Assembly: GCA_963920635.1 (NCBI GenBank)
Contig: OY987298.1
Coordinates: 81,725,454-81,789,453 of the forward strand
Direction: 5' to 3'
Source of the DNA: Pseudeuparius sepicola
Lineage: Eukaryota > Arthropoda > Insecta > Coleoptera > Anthribidae
Length of the DNA stretch: 64,000 bases
Below the pieces are notes generated by a model that saw only the letters and a list, made by a program, of their open reading frames with translations, did no database searches and was not told the DNA's origin. The position numbers and the translations under genes were made by a program. This document shows positions 54,183-64,000 of this stretch, piece after piece. The first letter of the stretch is position 1; every line of letters starts with the position of its first letter.

Positions 54183-57100
54183 CTAGATTCTCGGTGACGT
54201 CACAGAATTGAGAATAAGTAAAATACAAGGTGTCTCAAAAGCAACTGATACGTCCAAAATTATATACAGGGTGCGTTAAATCAAGGGAAAGTCAAAACAG
54301 CCTTAATAATTTCATCGCATCACAGATTTTTCTCGCAGAGGGCTGGACGACAAAAATATACAAGGTAGGTAAAAATAGTTGATATGTAAAAAAAATCATA
54401 TGCAGGGTGAGACAAAAATAAAAAAAGGCCTAATTTCAACACGTGACGTCTCAGACTTAAGAATAAGTAAAATACGGGGTGAATGAGAAACTAAAGCAAA
54501 AAGTTCCTTAATAATTTTTCATTACAGATTTTTTCAATTAGTGTAAGTACAGGATGGACAACAAAAATATACAATGTGTGATAAATAAAAACAAAAGGGC
54601 CTTAATCATCACGTGGCGTCTCAGAATCAAGAATAAGTAAAATACAGCGTGTCTCAAAATTCAGTATTGTACAGTATAGAACAAAAACTAAAGCTAAAAG
54701 GGCGTTAATCTAAAGTCAAAAGGACCTTAACCGTTGTGTGACGTCACAGATTTGTATAAAATAGTACAGGGATGGACAACTAAAATATACAAGCTGGCAT
54801 AAGAAAGCCAAAAAGGCCTTAATAATATCTAGGTACGATGAAAAACAAAGCCAAAAAGGCCTAATTTCACCATACGGCGACGCAGATTTAATATGTATCT
54901 CAAAATTCAGACTGGGGCAATGGCTAAAAGGGTCTTAATCGATGCCTGATTTTTCTCAAATAGGTGGACAACAAAAATATACAGGGTGGTCAAAACAGCT
55001 GATAAAGAAAAATCGTGTACACGGTGTGACAAAAGCCAAAAAGACCTAAATTCATCACATGGCGTATCATAATTATTAAGAACAAGTAAAATACAGGGTA
55101 TCTCAAAGGAAACTGGTATGTCAAAAATTATAGACAGGATGCGTTAAATCACGGGTAAGTCAAAAGGACCTTAATAATTTCATCTCGTGGCGTCTCAGAA
55201 TTAAGAACAAGTAACATACAGGGTATGGGAAAATTCATATTTATACAGGATAGGGCAAAAATCAAAGCAAAAACGACGTTAATTTAAAGCTAAAAGGACC
55301 TTAATCATTGCGTCGCAGATTTTCTCAACTAGTACATTGTCGGACAACAAAAATATACAAGGTGACCAAAACATAAGAAAGCCAATAGACCTTATCACCT
55401 GGCATCTCAGAATTAAGAATAAGTAAAATACAGGGTATCTCAAAATTCAGGATCGGTCAAAAAACCAAAAGCTAAAAGGGCCTTACTCATATCAATACTT
55501 GCAAAAATTGTGTACTATGGTATTTGTCCTAATGATAAGATTATTTTTTATATAGATTTGCCCGTGTTAGAATTTTTGAAGATATAAAACATAAATAATA
55601 TTGTGGGTATAAAAATAATTTTTGTAATTTTAACCACACGATTTTGGCGTTTTCACTGCGTTTTGACGTTTACGTGGCGGCATTTGGTGTTTACACGAAG
55701 TTGGAATTATACCTATTATATGCATAAATGCATCGTGAAATAAGGTCAGCTACGAAAACGCTGGTCCGCCAACACCGGCCGCTGGTAATGGCATCTGTCA
55801 TCATTTTTCCAGCATACAGGGCAAATATTGCATCTTCAGAGAAATTCAAAAATAAAAAAGAAATATATTGCGGGCATCGACACGGGCGGTTATCTACGTT
55901 TAGCAAAATAGGTGTCTAAATTCCCCACTTCTAAAATTAATAATTTCAGAAATAAATAAAATGCGACACAGGGATTCGAACCTACGACCACTAGGGTTCA
56001 CCATTCCGACGTCAGAGTGTGACAAAAATTAAAAGGGCCTTAATAATTTCATCACGTGACAGAACTAGGAATATAGAGTGTATCAAAATTTATGTACTTA
56101 CAGGGTGTGACAAAAAGAAATCAAAGCGAAAATGTCTTTAATAATTTAACCATGTGACATCGCTGAATTAATGGATCGTCTATATAAAAATTCATATACC
56201 GAGACAAAAACATATATACGAAAACCAAATGGTCTTTAATCGTGGCGTGACACCCTCAGTCTCAAAACGACCTACAACCTGAACGAAAAAATCGCGGGTA
56301 AAAAAACCTTTTTATTAAGTATAAATAAATTTTGGAGAAATGGATCTAAATAAAATAATTAATTCTTCTACTACAAAACGACCGGCAAAAATCGTAAAAT
56401 TGGTCAAGATATTATGTAGGGTCACAAATCTTAATTCGTAGTAACAGAGTGTACAAAGTACCCAACAACAGTTATAATATTATAAAAATTAATATACAGG
56501 GTACTGTATATTAATTTTTAAAAATGGCTCTTTTACCAGTGTTCTATCAAGTATAAATTAATTTCAGAAAAATTGATCTAAATAAAGTTAATTGACGCTA
56601 TCTGCTACAAACACACAACGGGCCGGCAAAAGACGTAGAAATTGGTCAAAATATGATGGAGAGGTAAAAATACATGGCATGTAATAGGTTCATACAAAAA
56701 TCACACCTCTTAATTCGCAATACCGGAGTGTACAGGTTGTTCCCGTATATTTTGACCCACCCCTAGAACCCTTATTTTTCGGGTTAGAAAAAATTACCTT
56801 AATGAAAGTTGTAGGGTACCAAGGTGTATTGTCCCAAAAATAATGGATTGACAGGAATGCTCTTGTCTAAGATGAAATGTTTTTCCATGGTAACCTTGAT
56901 TAAATTTAATATAAAGATCGTATTTATCTACAATTTGAAATATCATGCGAATGCGTAGAGCAAACATATAACATATTTATATTGTTTGAATCGGAAAAAT
57001 GCGTGCAATTCAAAAATCCACAAATATGCAGGGTGTTCCATTAAAAAAAGTAATTTTATATTTTTTCATAAATTTGCGACGCTCATTTGTTTGATCTAGT

Positions 57101-57744
57101 AACAGATCCTAGCGGTTCAGAAAAAACCCTACAACTTTTATTTAAGTAATTTTGTTCTAACTAGAAAAATAAAGACTCTAGGGGTGGGTCAAAATATACG
57201 GGAGCACCCTGTACAAAAAGTACTCAACAATAGAAGCGAATATTTTTCGTTATACCTCTATACGACAAAAATTGCATTCTTTCGTGTTTTTCGGGGTGTT
57301 TTAATAATTTACCCACATAGTCTGCTAATTGGTTCCTGAAATAACAATCTTCTAAGTCGTTTGGTCAACGGACCGATTTTCGGGTTAATAGCATTAATAT
57401 TTTGCAAACATTATTATTCAGGGTGTGTATAGAATCACTAAATAAAACGTAAGATGCATTATAAACATACGTAAAAGACATATCGAAAGCAATAATTTTT
57501 GGAATATTCCGCGAAATAAAAAAAAACTGGAACCCTATTGGAGAGAGACAGAACTTCCTGATGTTGACGCTCATTAACCTCGGACGTGCGATATCACGAA
57601 TATTCCTTGATCAACATTACGCACCGATACAAAATAATGCAGAGATAGCGCAAACAGAAATTGCCTACACGTAATTGACCTCAAATCAAGTTGAAATTTT
57701 CCACCCAATGTTGCCAGATAACACAATGCGTATGTAGTTCTCAT
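54183..57744. repeat. Left arm of palindrome 2
   Basis: Reverse complement of 58951-63960 with several large indels; end pairs are CTAG at 54183-54186 with 63957-63960, and 57744 with 58951. The outer 1.5 kb consists of irregular units carrying AAAATACAGGGTGT, GACAAAAG, CAAAAAGGCCTTAAT and TCACGTGACGTC. It is shorter than the right arm by about 1.45 kb. No gene; the small frames at 55691-55919 are mirrored in the other arm and lack protein features. Confidence 0.92.
55963..56012 (-). other. tRNA 3'-half-like relic in left arm (mirror 61662-61711, + strand)
   Basis: Reading outward to inward on the minus strand: GTGGTCGTAGGTTCGAATCC, a perfect T-arm/B-box pattern, preceded by a poor anticodon region and no A box. 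The mirror copy has the same T-arm. Probably the tail of a tRNA-derived SINE or gene fragment captured in the arm. Confidence 0.5.
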
Positions 57745-58179
57745 CAAAGTCCGAGGTATTTTTGTGTACTCTGTTACTGTTAATTATAATTTGAATTAAG
57801 AATTTTTGTTTTTCGTGTTTTTAGTAACACCTAGAACTGTCATAAAAGCATCTTGTCGGCTAGTTTAAACCATAGGAAAACCGATTCTAACAGACTAAGT
57901 TTATTTTCTTTAACTTAGATCTGTTAAAATGTATTAACAAGTGTTTGTATTGGGATTTTTATTGACTTTGATTTTTTAGTTTGTAATTAAGTTAATATGA
58001 CATATGATTCAAGTAGTCAGGACTAGAAATTCAAAATTGTGATTATTTTGAATTATTATTACTCAAATAAAGACACCACTATGCTTTAAAGGGTTTATTT
58101 CTTATGCAAAAAATATTTTACAATTTTTGCTATTTGAAAATAGCTATTTACTCGGGAAAGAACATATTTTAATCGAAAA

Positions 58180-58482
58180 CTAATTTTTTATAATTTCAAA
58201 TTTAGTTGCTGGATGACTCTTCCCCAGATCTTGTTCACCTCTGTAGATTATCGAAAATTTCTTTGAGTCAAACTCACTCAGGTGCCGTCTGAAATCTTCC
58301 GTCACTCGATTTGGTAGGAACACGGCACCCTGCTCGAGCTGCAGCAGTACATTTTCTCCAAATTTTCCTTTGACGATTTTACCACCCAAGATTTGAAACG
58401 GTGTGTCTTCAGCCAGCTGGTTCAGTTTAACAGCCTGCTGTGACTGTAGCAGAGAGCGTGAATTGATTTTGTTTAGATCCAT
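58180..58482 (-). CDS. Small protein in the palindrome spacer, possible OB-fold
   Basis: 100 residues starting MDLNKINSRSLLQ. The core (TPFQILGGKIVKGKFGENVL, LQLEQGAVFLPNRVTEDF, FSIIYRGEQDLGK) matches the 109-residue protein at 21758-22087, with conserved FGE-VLL-LE and VFLPN-VTE. A GT-AG intron is visible just before the ATG: donor TC|GTAAGT at 58548, acceptor TTTTTAG ending at 58489 (60 bases). A further exon is bounded by TTGTTACAG at 58648. Function unknown; a nucleic-acid binding role is only suggested by the strand-rich pattern. Being the sole gene between the arms, it may serve the element. Confidence 0.7.
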   Translation of the reverse strand: MDLNKINSRSLLQSQQAVKLNQLAEDTPFQILGGKIVKGKFGENVLLQLEQGAVFLPNRVTEDFRRHLSEFDSKKFSIIYRGEQDLGKSHPATKFEIIKN

Positions 58483-58488
58483 TTTTTT

Positions 58489-58548
58489 CTAAAAATTAAT
58501 TTATATAGTTAGTAAAGCACCGGTAAAAGATGTATTTTTTTTACTTAC
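58489..58548 (-). other. Predicted 5' UTR intron of the spacer gene
   Basis: GTAAGTAAAA donor, TTTACTAACTAT as branch-like site and AATTTTTAG acceptor, 60 bases long, ending 6 bases before the ATG. The upstream exon would be 58549-58647. Another donor-like AAGTAAGTAC lies near 58750, giving a possible second intron of about 100 bases. Confidence 0.55.
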
Positions 58549-61439
58549 GATTTAGATTTTTTCGTTTAAATCGCAAGACGAATCGAAAAACAACCGCAGC
58601 ATCAACAACAACAGGAGTCCGTCAGTAGCGATGATTGGAGGTGTAATCTGTAACAAAATAAATTCGTGTTCATATTTTTTGTAGAATTCAATTTTCATAT
58701 ATCGCTTCGAAATTTCATAATGCACACAGATTTTAGTAACAACATGTTGTACTTACTTAGAGTTTTCTTCCTTATTTAGGTACGTTCTTGGGCGCTTGGC
58801 GTTGGGTATCTACGTTGAGGCTTGTTTTTGAACGACAAACAATCTGTGGGCCGCGCCCGAAGAACATAACTTTTTATTAAAATTTTATGTCGTCAGCGTT
58901 GTCATATTTACCCAACAAAATCCTGTTCTATTCGGTGAAATTATTTAAAAATGAGAACTACATACGCATTGTGTTATCTGGCAACATTGGGTGGAAAATT
59001 TCAACTTGATTTGAGGTCAATTACGTGTAGGCAATTTCTGTTTGCGCTATCTCTGCATTATTTTGTATCGGTGCGTAATGTTGATCAAGGAATATTCGTG
59101 ATATCGCACGTCCGAGGTTAATGACCGTCAACATCAGGAAGTTCTGTCTCTCTCCAATAGGGTTCCAGTTTTTTTTTTATTTCGCGGAATATTCCAAAAA
59201 TTATTGCTTTCGATATGTCTTTTACGTATGTTTATAATGCATCTTACGTTTTATTTAGTGATTCTATACACACCCTGAATAATAATGTTTGCAAAATATT
59301 AATGCTATTAATCCGAAAATCGGTCCGTTGACCAAACGACTTAGAAGATTGTTATTTCAGGAACCAATTAGCAGACTATGTGGGTAAATTATTAAAACAC
59401 CCCGAAAAACACGAAAGAATGCAATTTTTGTCGTATAGAGGTATAACGAAAAATATTCGCTTCTATTGTTGAGTACTTTTTGTACAGGGTGCTCCCGTAT
59501 ATTTTGACCCACCCCTAGAGTCTTTATTTTTCTAGTTAGAACAAAATTACTTAAATAAAAGTTGTAGGGTTTTTTCTGAACCGCTAGGATCTGTTACTAG
59601 ATCAAACAAATGAGCGTCGCAAATTTATGAAAAAATATAAAATTACTTTTTTTAATGGAACACCCTGCATATTTGTGGATTTTTGAATTGCACGCATTTT
59701 TCCGATTCAAACAATATAAATATGTTATATGTTTGCTCTACGCATTCGCATGATATTTCAAATTGTAGATAAATACGATCTTTATATTAAATTTAATCAA
59801 GGTTACCATGGAAAAACATTTCATCTTAGACAAGAGCATTCCTGTCAATCCATTATTTTTGGGACAATACACCTTGGTACCCTACAACTTTCATTAAGGT
59901 AATTTTTTCTAACCCGAAAAATAAGGGTTCTAGGGGTGGGTCAAAATATACGGGAACACCCTGTACACTCCGGTATTGCGAATTAAGAGGTGTGATTTTT
60001 GTATGAACCTATTACATGCCATGTATTTTTACCTCTCCATCATATTTTGACCAATTTCTACGTCTTTTGCCGGCCCGTTGTGTGTTTGTAGCAGATAGCG
60101 TCAATTAACTTTATTTAGATCAATTTTTCTGAAATTAATTTATACTTGATACAACACTGGTAAAAGAGCCATTTTTAAAAATCAAGTTTTCGTTTTAGCC
60201 TGTTTTCCCTGTGTTTTAGCTTAAAAATTCTTGTATTATTAGAACAAATTGCCAAATTTTGAATTCTTATACGACCAATATATTAATTGTACGACTTCAC
60301 GTGATGTTTTATTTTTGTCATATTTTGTGTCTTTATTTGAAGATTACAGATTATCTTTCAGGTTCGTGTATAGGTAATTATTATGAAAAAATATTCAAAG
60401 TCTTTTCTTACTACGAGTTTTAAGTAAGTAAGTATTTTGTCCAATTTTTACGGTTTGTGCCGGCCGGTTTGTAGCATGCAACAGAGAACGTCAATTAATT
60501 TTGTTTGGATATATTTTTCTAAATGAGTAATTTTTACTCGCGTTTGCGTTGGTAGTTCAGTTATTGGGGCAGATACCATTGTTAAGAATTTTTGTATGTG
60601 TTTTTATTCCCACTGTATATAAATTTTTGATACACCTTGTATTGGTTTTGGTCGGTCTCTACGCAGTCTGAAAAATTCAGTGACGTCACGTGATGAGATG
60701 TGGTTTTCTTACGTTTTATCCACTCTGCATTTACAGTTTTTTGAGTACTCTGTATACATTTTTGACAGTTTCCTTTGAGACACCCTGTATTTCCCTTATT
60801 AATTATGATACACCACGTGATGAAGTTAGGTCTTTTTGGCTTTTGTCATACCCAGGAATTTTGTTGTCCACCTTGTACTTATACAGTCTGAGAAAGATTC
60901 TATGACGTGATGAAATTATTAGGGGCCCTTTTGGCTTTCCGGTTGCGCCGTGTTTTGACGGACCCTGTATATTAATTTTTATAATATTATAACTGTTGTT
61001 GGGTACTTTGTACACTCTGTTACTACGAATTAAGATTTATGACCCTACATAATATCTTGACCAATTTTACGATTTTTGCCGGTCGTTTTGTAGTAGAAGA
61101 ATTAATTATTTTATTTAGATCAATTTCTCCAAAATTTATTTATACTTAATAAAAAAGTTTTTTTACCCGCGATTTTTTCGTTCAGGTTGTAGGTCGTTTT
61201 GAGACTGAGGGTTTGGTATACAGTTTGTTCTGCGTTAGTAGCTCCGTTTTTAATTTTTTTTAAGTATATTTTGTGTCCATCTGTATATATCAGTAGTTTC
61301 TGTGTGTCTACGTCATCTGAGAAAAATTTTGTAATGTCACGCCACGATTAAAGACCATTTGGTTTTCGTATATATGTTTTTGTCTCGGTATATGATTTTT
61401 TATATAGACGATCCATTAATTCAGCGATGTCACATGGTT

Positions 61440-61545
61440 AAATAATAATAATAATAATAAAGTTTATTTACTGAATCGTATAAGTAACATATAGATACCA
61501 TATAAATTATAAAGCAAAGACTGTAAATAAACAGTGGACATTTTC
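61440..61545. repeat. (AAT)n plus small hairpin-bearing insertion in right arm
   Basis: Between words that are adjacent in the left arm, the right arm has AATAATAATAATAATAATAA followed by about 85 bases that begin AGTTTATTTACTG and end CTGTAAATAAACAGTGG. GTTTATTTAC and GTAAATAAAC form inverted ends. Confidence 0.65.
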
Positions 61546-62204
61546 GCTTTGATTTCTTTTTCTCACACCCTGTAAGTACATACATTTTGATACACCCTAT
61601 ATTCCTAGTTCTGTCACGTGATGAAATTATTAAGGCCCTTTTAATTTTTGTCACACTCTGACGTCGGAACGGTGAACTCTAGTGGTCGTAGGTTCGAATC
61701 CCTGTGTCGCATTTTATTTATTTCTGAAATTATTAATTTTAGAAGTGGGGAATTTAGGCACCTATTTTGCTAAACGTAGATAACCGCCCGTGTCGATGCC
61801 CGCAACCTATTTTTTTTATTTTTGAATTTCGCTGAAGATGCAATATTTGCCCTGTATATTGGAAAAATGATGACAGATGCCATTACCAGCGGCCGGTGTT
61901 GGCGGACCAGCGTTTTCGTAGCTGACCTTATTTTACGATGCATTTATGCATATAATAGGTATAATTCCAATTTTTATAACAAATAATTTCGCGAAAAGTT
62001 TTGCCTCTCTTTAAATATACTTTTTGACTAAGTCTGCACGTCGTTTAGGAAAAATGCAATTTTTGGTATCTGTGGAGTTCCGCGTGGAGTAACGTCTTTT
62101 TGGTTTTTGTTTTTTATACCCGCTGTACCTACATCGAATTTTTTATTAACTTTCAGGTCATTAAGCGGGAAATCGTCTGTGGTTAGAAGGCCGTTTTGAG
62201 ATTG

Positions 62205-63265
62205 GGAATTTATTACGTAGATTGTCTCGCGCTGGTAGTTTTAACTTAAATCTGTTGTTCGAATCTTATACCAATAGAATATTTTTTTGTTTGAGACGCG
62301 TAAGACCGTTTTGGTATTGGTTTTTGTCGTCTGTTTGAATGCCAAGCTCCGTGTATAAGTTATTTTTATGCCCACAATATTATTTATGTTTTATATCTTC
62401 AAAAATTCTAACACGGGCAAATCTATATAAAAAATAATCTTATCATTAGGACAAATACCATAGTACACAATTTTTGCAAGTATTGATATGAGTAAGGCCC
62501 TTTTAGCTTTTGGTTTTTTGACCTATCCTGAATTTTGAGATACCCTGTATTTTACTTATTCTTAATTCTGAGATGCCAGGTGATAAGGTCTATTGGCTTT
62601 CTTATGTTTTGGTCACCTTGTATATTTTTGTTGTCCGACATTGTACTAGTTGAGAAAATCTGCGACGCAATGATTAAGGTCCTTTTAGCTTTAAATTAAC
62701 GTCGTTTTTGCTTTGATTTTTGCCCTATCCTGTATAAATTTATTACGTAGATTGTCTCGCGCTGGTAGTTTTAACTTAAATCTGTTGTTCGAATCTTATA
62801 CCATTAGAATGTTTTTTGTTTGAGACGCGTAAGACCGTTTTGGTATTGGTTTTTGTCGTCTGTTTGAATGCCAAGCTCCGTGTATAAGTTATTTTTATGC
62901 CCACAATATTATTTATGTTTTATACCTTCAAAAATTCTAACACGGGCAAATCTATATAAAAAATAATCTTATCATTAGGACAAATACCATAGTACACAAT
63001 TTTTGCAAGTATTGATATGAGTAAGGCTCTTTTAGCTTTTGGTTTTTTGACCTATCCTGAATTTTGAGATACCCTGTATTTTACTTGTTCTTAATTCTGA
63101 GATGCCAGGTGATAAGGTCTATCGGCTTTCTTATGTTTTGGTCACCTTGTATATTTTTGTTGTCCGACATTGTACTAGTTGAGAAAATCTGCGACGCAAT
63201 GATTAAGGTCCTTTTAGCTTTAAATTAACGTCGTTTTTGCTTTGAGTTTTGCCCTATCCTGTATA
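62205..63265. repeat. 530-bp tandem duplication in right arm
   Basis: TTATTACGTAGATTGTCTCG at 62210 recurs at 62740. The two 530-base copies differ at few positions (for example CCAATAGAAT/CCATTAGAAT). The left arm has a single and partial equivalent, so the duplication is younger than the palindrome. Confidence 0.9.
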
Positions 63266-63981
63266 AATATGAATTTTCCTATACCCTCTATGTTACTTGT
63301 TCTTCATTCTGAGACGCCACGTGATGAAATTATTAAGGTCCTTTTGACTTACCCGTGATTTAACGCATCCTGTCTATAATTTTTGACATACCAGTTCCCT
63401 TTGAGATACTCTGTATTTTACTTGTTTTTAATAATTATGATACGACATGTGATGAATTTAGGTCTTTTTGGCTTTTGTCACACCGTGTACACGATTTTTC
63501 TTTATCAGCTGTTTTGACCACCCTGTATATTTTTGTTGTCCACCTATTTGAGAAAAATCAGGCATCGATTAAGACCCTTTTAGCCATTGCCCCAGTCTGA
63601 ATTTTGAGATACATATTAAATCTGCGTCGCCGCGTGGTGAAATTAGGCCTTTTTGGCTTTGTTTTTCATCGTACCTAGATATTATTAAGGCCTTTTTGGC
63701 TTTCTTATGCCAGCTTGTATATTTTAGTTGTCCATCCCTGTACTATTTTAGACAAATCTGTGACGTCACACAACGGTTAAGGTCCTTTTGACTTTAGATT
63801 AACGCCCTTTTAGCTTTAGTTTTTGTTTTATACTGTACAATACTGAATTTTGAGACACGCTGTATTTTACTTATTCTTGATTCGGAGACGCCACGTGATG
63901 ATTAAGGCCCTTTTGTTTTTATTTGTCACACATTGTATTTTGTTGTCACCGAGAATCTAGCTTTAAAGTATTATTTTCAAA

Positions 63982-64000
63982 TGCGTGGATGGCTCAGTTG
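63982..64000 (+). other. tRNA-like start outside palindrome 2, right (cut by window end)
   Basis: GCGTGGATGGCTCAGTTG begins 22 bases after the right arm end. TGGCTCAGTTG is a good A box/D-arm start. It points outward, like the tRNA-like sequence on the left side. Confidence 0.5.

Larger units (their letters stand above)
57745..58950. other. Spacer of palindrome 2
   Basis: The unique centre between the arms. It contains one gene with introns on the minus strand (58180 to about 58800) and AT-rich flanks. No other open frame stands out. This is the only coding part of the whole 9.8-kb structure. Confidence 0.8.
58951..63960. repeat. Right arm of palindrome 2
   Basis: Mirror of 54183-57744. Extra sequence relative to the left arm lies at about 60192-60955, 61205-61330, 61440-61545, 61985-62205 and in a 530-base tandem duplication. 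Base identity in paired parts is high. CACCCTGTAT/ATACAGGGTG words punctuate the arm at short intervals. No gene. Confidence 0.92.

Noticed and set aside
55691..55919. 71- and 63-residue frames on opposite strands
   Set aside because: Located in the inverted arm and present, degraded, in the other arm; overlapping frames on both strands without motif.

Overview
This is a repeat-dominated stretch of an animal genome, most likely an arthropod and probably an insect. The evidence is AT-rich DNA, spliceosomal introns, Polinton/Maverick-type virus-like transposons, a microsatellite-targeting non-LTR retrotransposon resembling the R4/Dong clade, a Ty3/gypsy element and long inverted-repeat elements. 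I see no convincing housekeeping gene. Almost every coding region belongs to a mobile element or to a multicopy family of unknown function, and most are broken.

Layout. (1) 1-11.6 kb: a near-perfect inverted repeat with arms of at least 4.7-4.8 kb around a 2-kb spacer. It is non-coding, has minisatellites at its outer edge and runs off the left of the window. (2) 12.5-14.5 kb: a frameshifted two-exon gene of a multicopy animal family. (3) 15.1-19.9 kb: a Polinton remnant (PolB C-terminus, unknown protein, chromodomain integrase, small ORF, DUF8207-like protein, packaging ATPase). (4) 21.8-22.1 kb: a small gene whose only relative here lies in the centre of the second palindrome. (5) 22.5-37.2 kb: a nested cluster. 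A minus-strand Ty3/gypsy element (5' LTR at 36.9-37.2 kb, pol on both sides) was split by an 11.2-kb transposon with 32-bp terminal inverted repeats and a perfect 9-bp target duplication. That transposon was then filled by four head-to-tail copies of the R4/Dong-like LINE joined through (TAA)n. (6) 37.2-41.4 kb: dispersed repeats, a minisatellite, an inverted-repeat MITE-like element and a Jockey/CR1-like LINE fragment. (7) 41.5-44.6 kb: a second, divergent Polinton remnant with the same core gene order. (8) 45.2-47.2 kb: an intact DDE transposase with a SWIM-like C-terminus. (9) 49.9-53.9 kb: another nearly complete R4/Dong-like copy, minus strand. (10) 54.2-64.0 kb: a second large palindrome with arms built from short repeat units, a spliced one-protein gene in its spacer and tRNA-like sequences just outside each arm.

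How the parts interact. The R4/Dong-like copies end in TAA repeats and chain on each other. The nesting order (gypsy, then TIR element, then LINEs) can be read directly from the junctions. The most interesting candidate for an undescribed system is the second palindrome: long inverted arms around one small intron-containing gene, with a paralogue elsewhere in the window. Family names rest on motif recognition only; no database search was possible.
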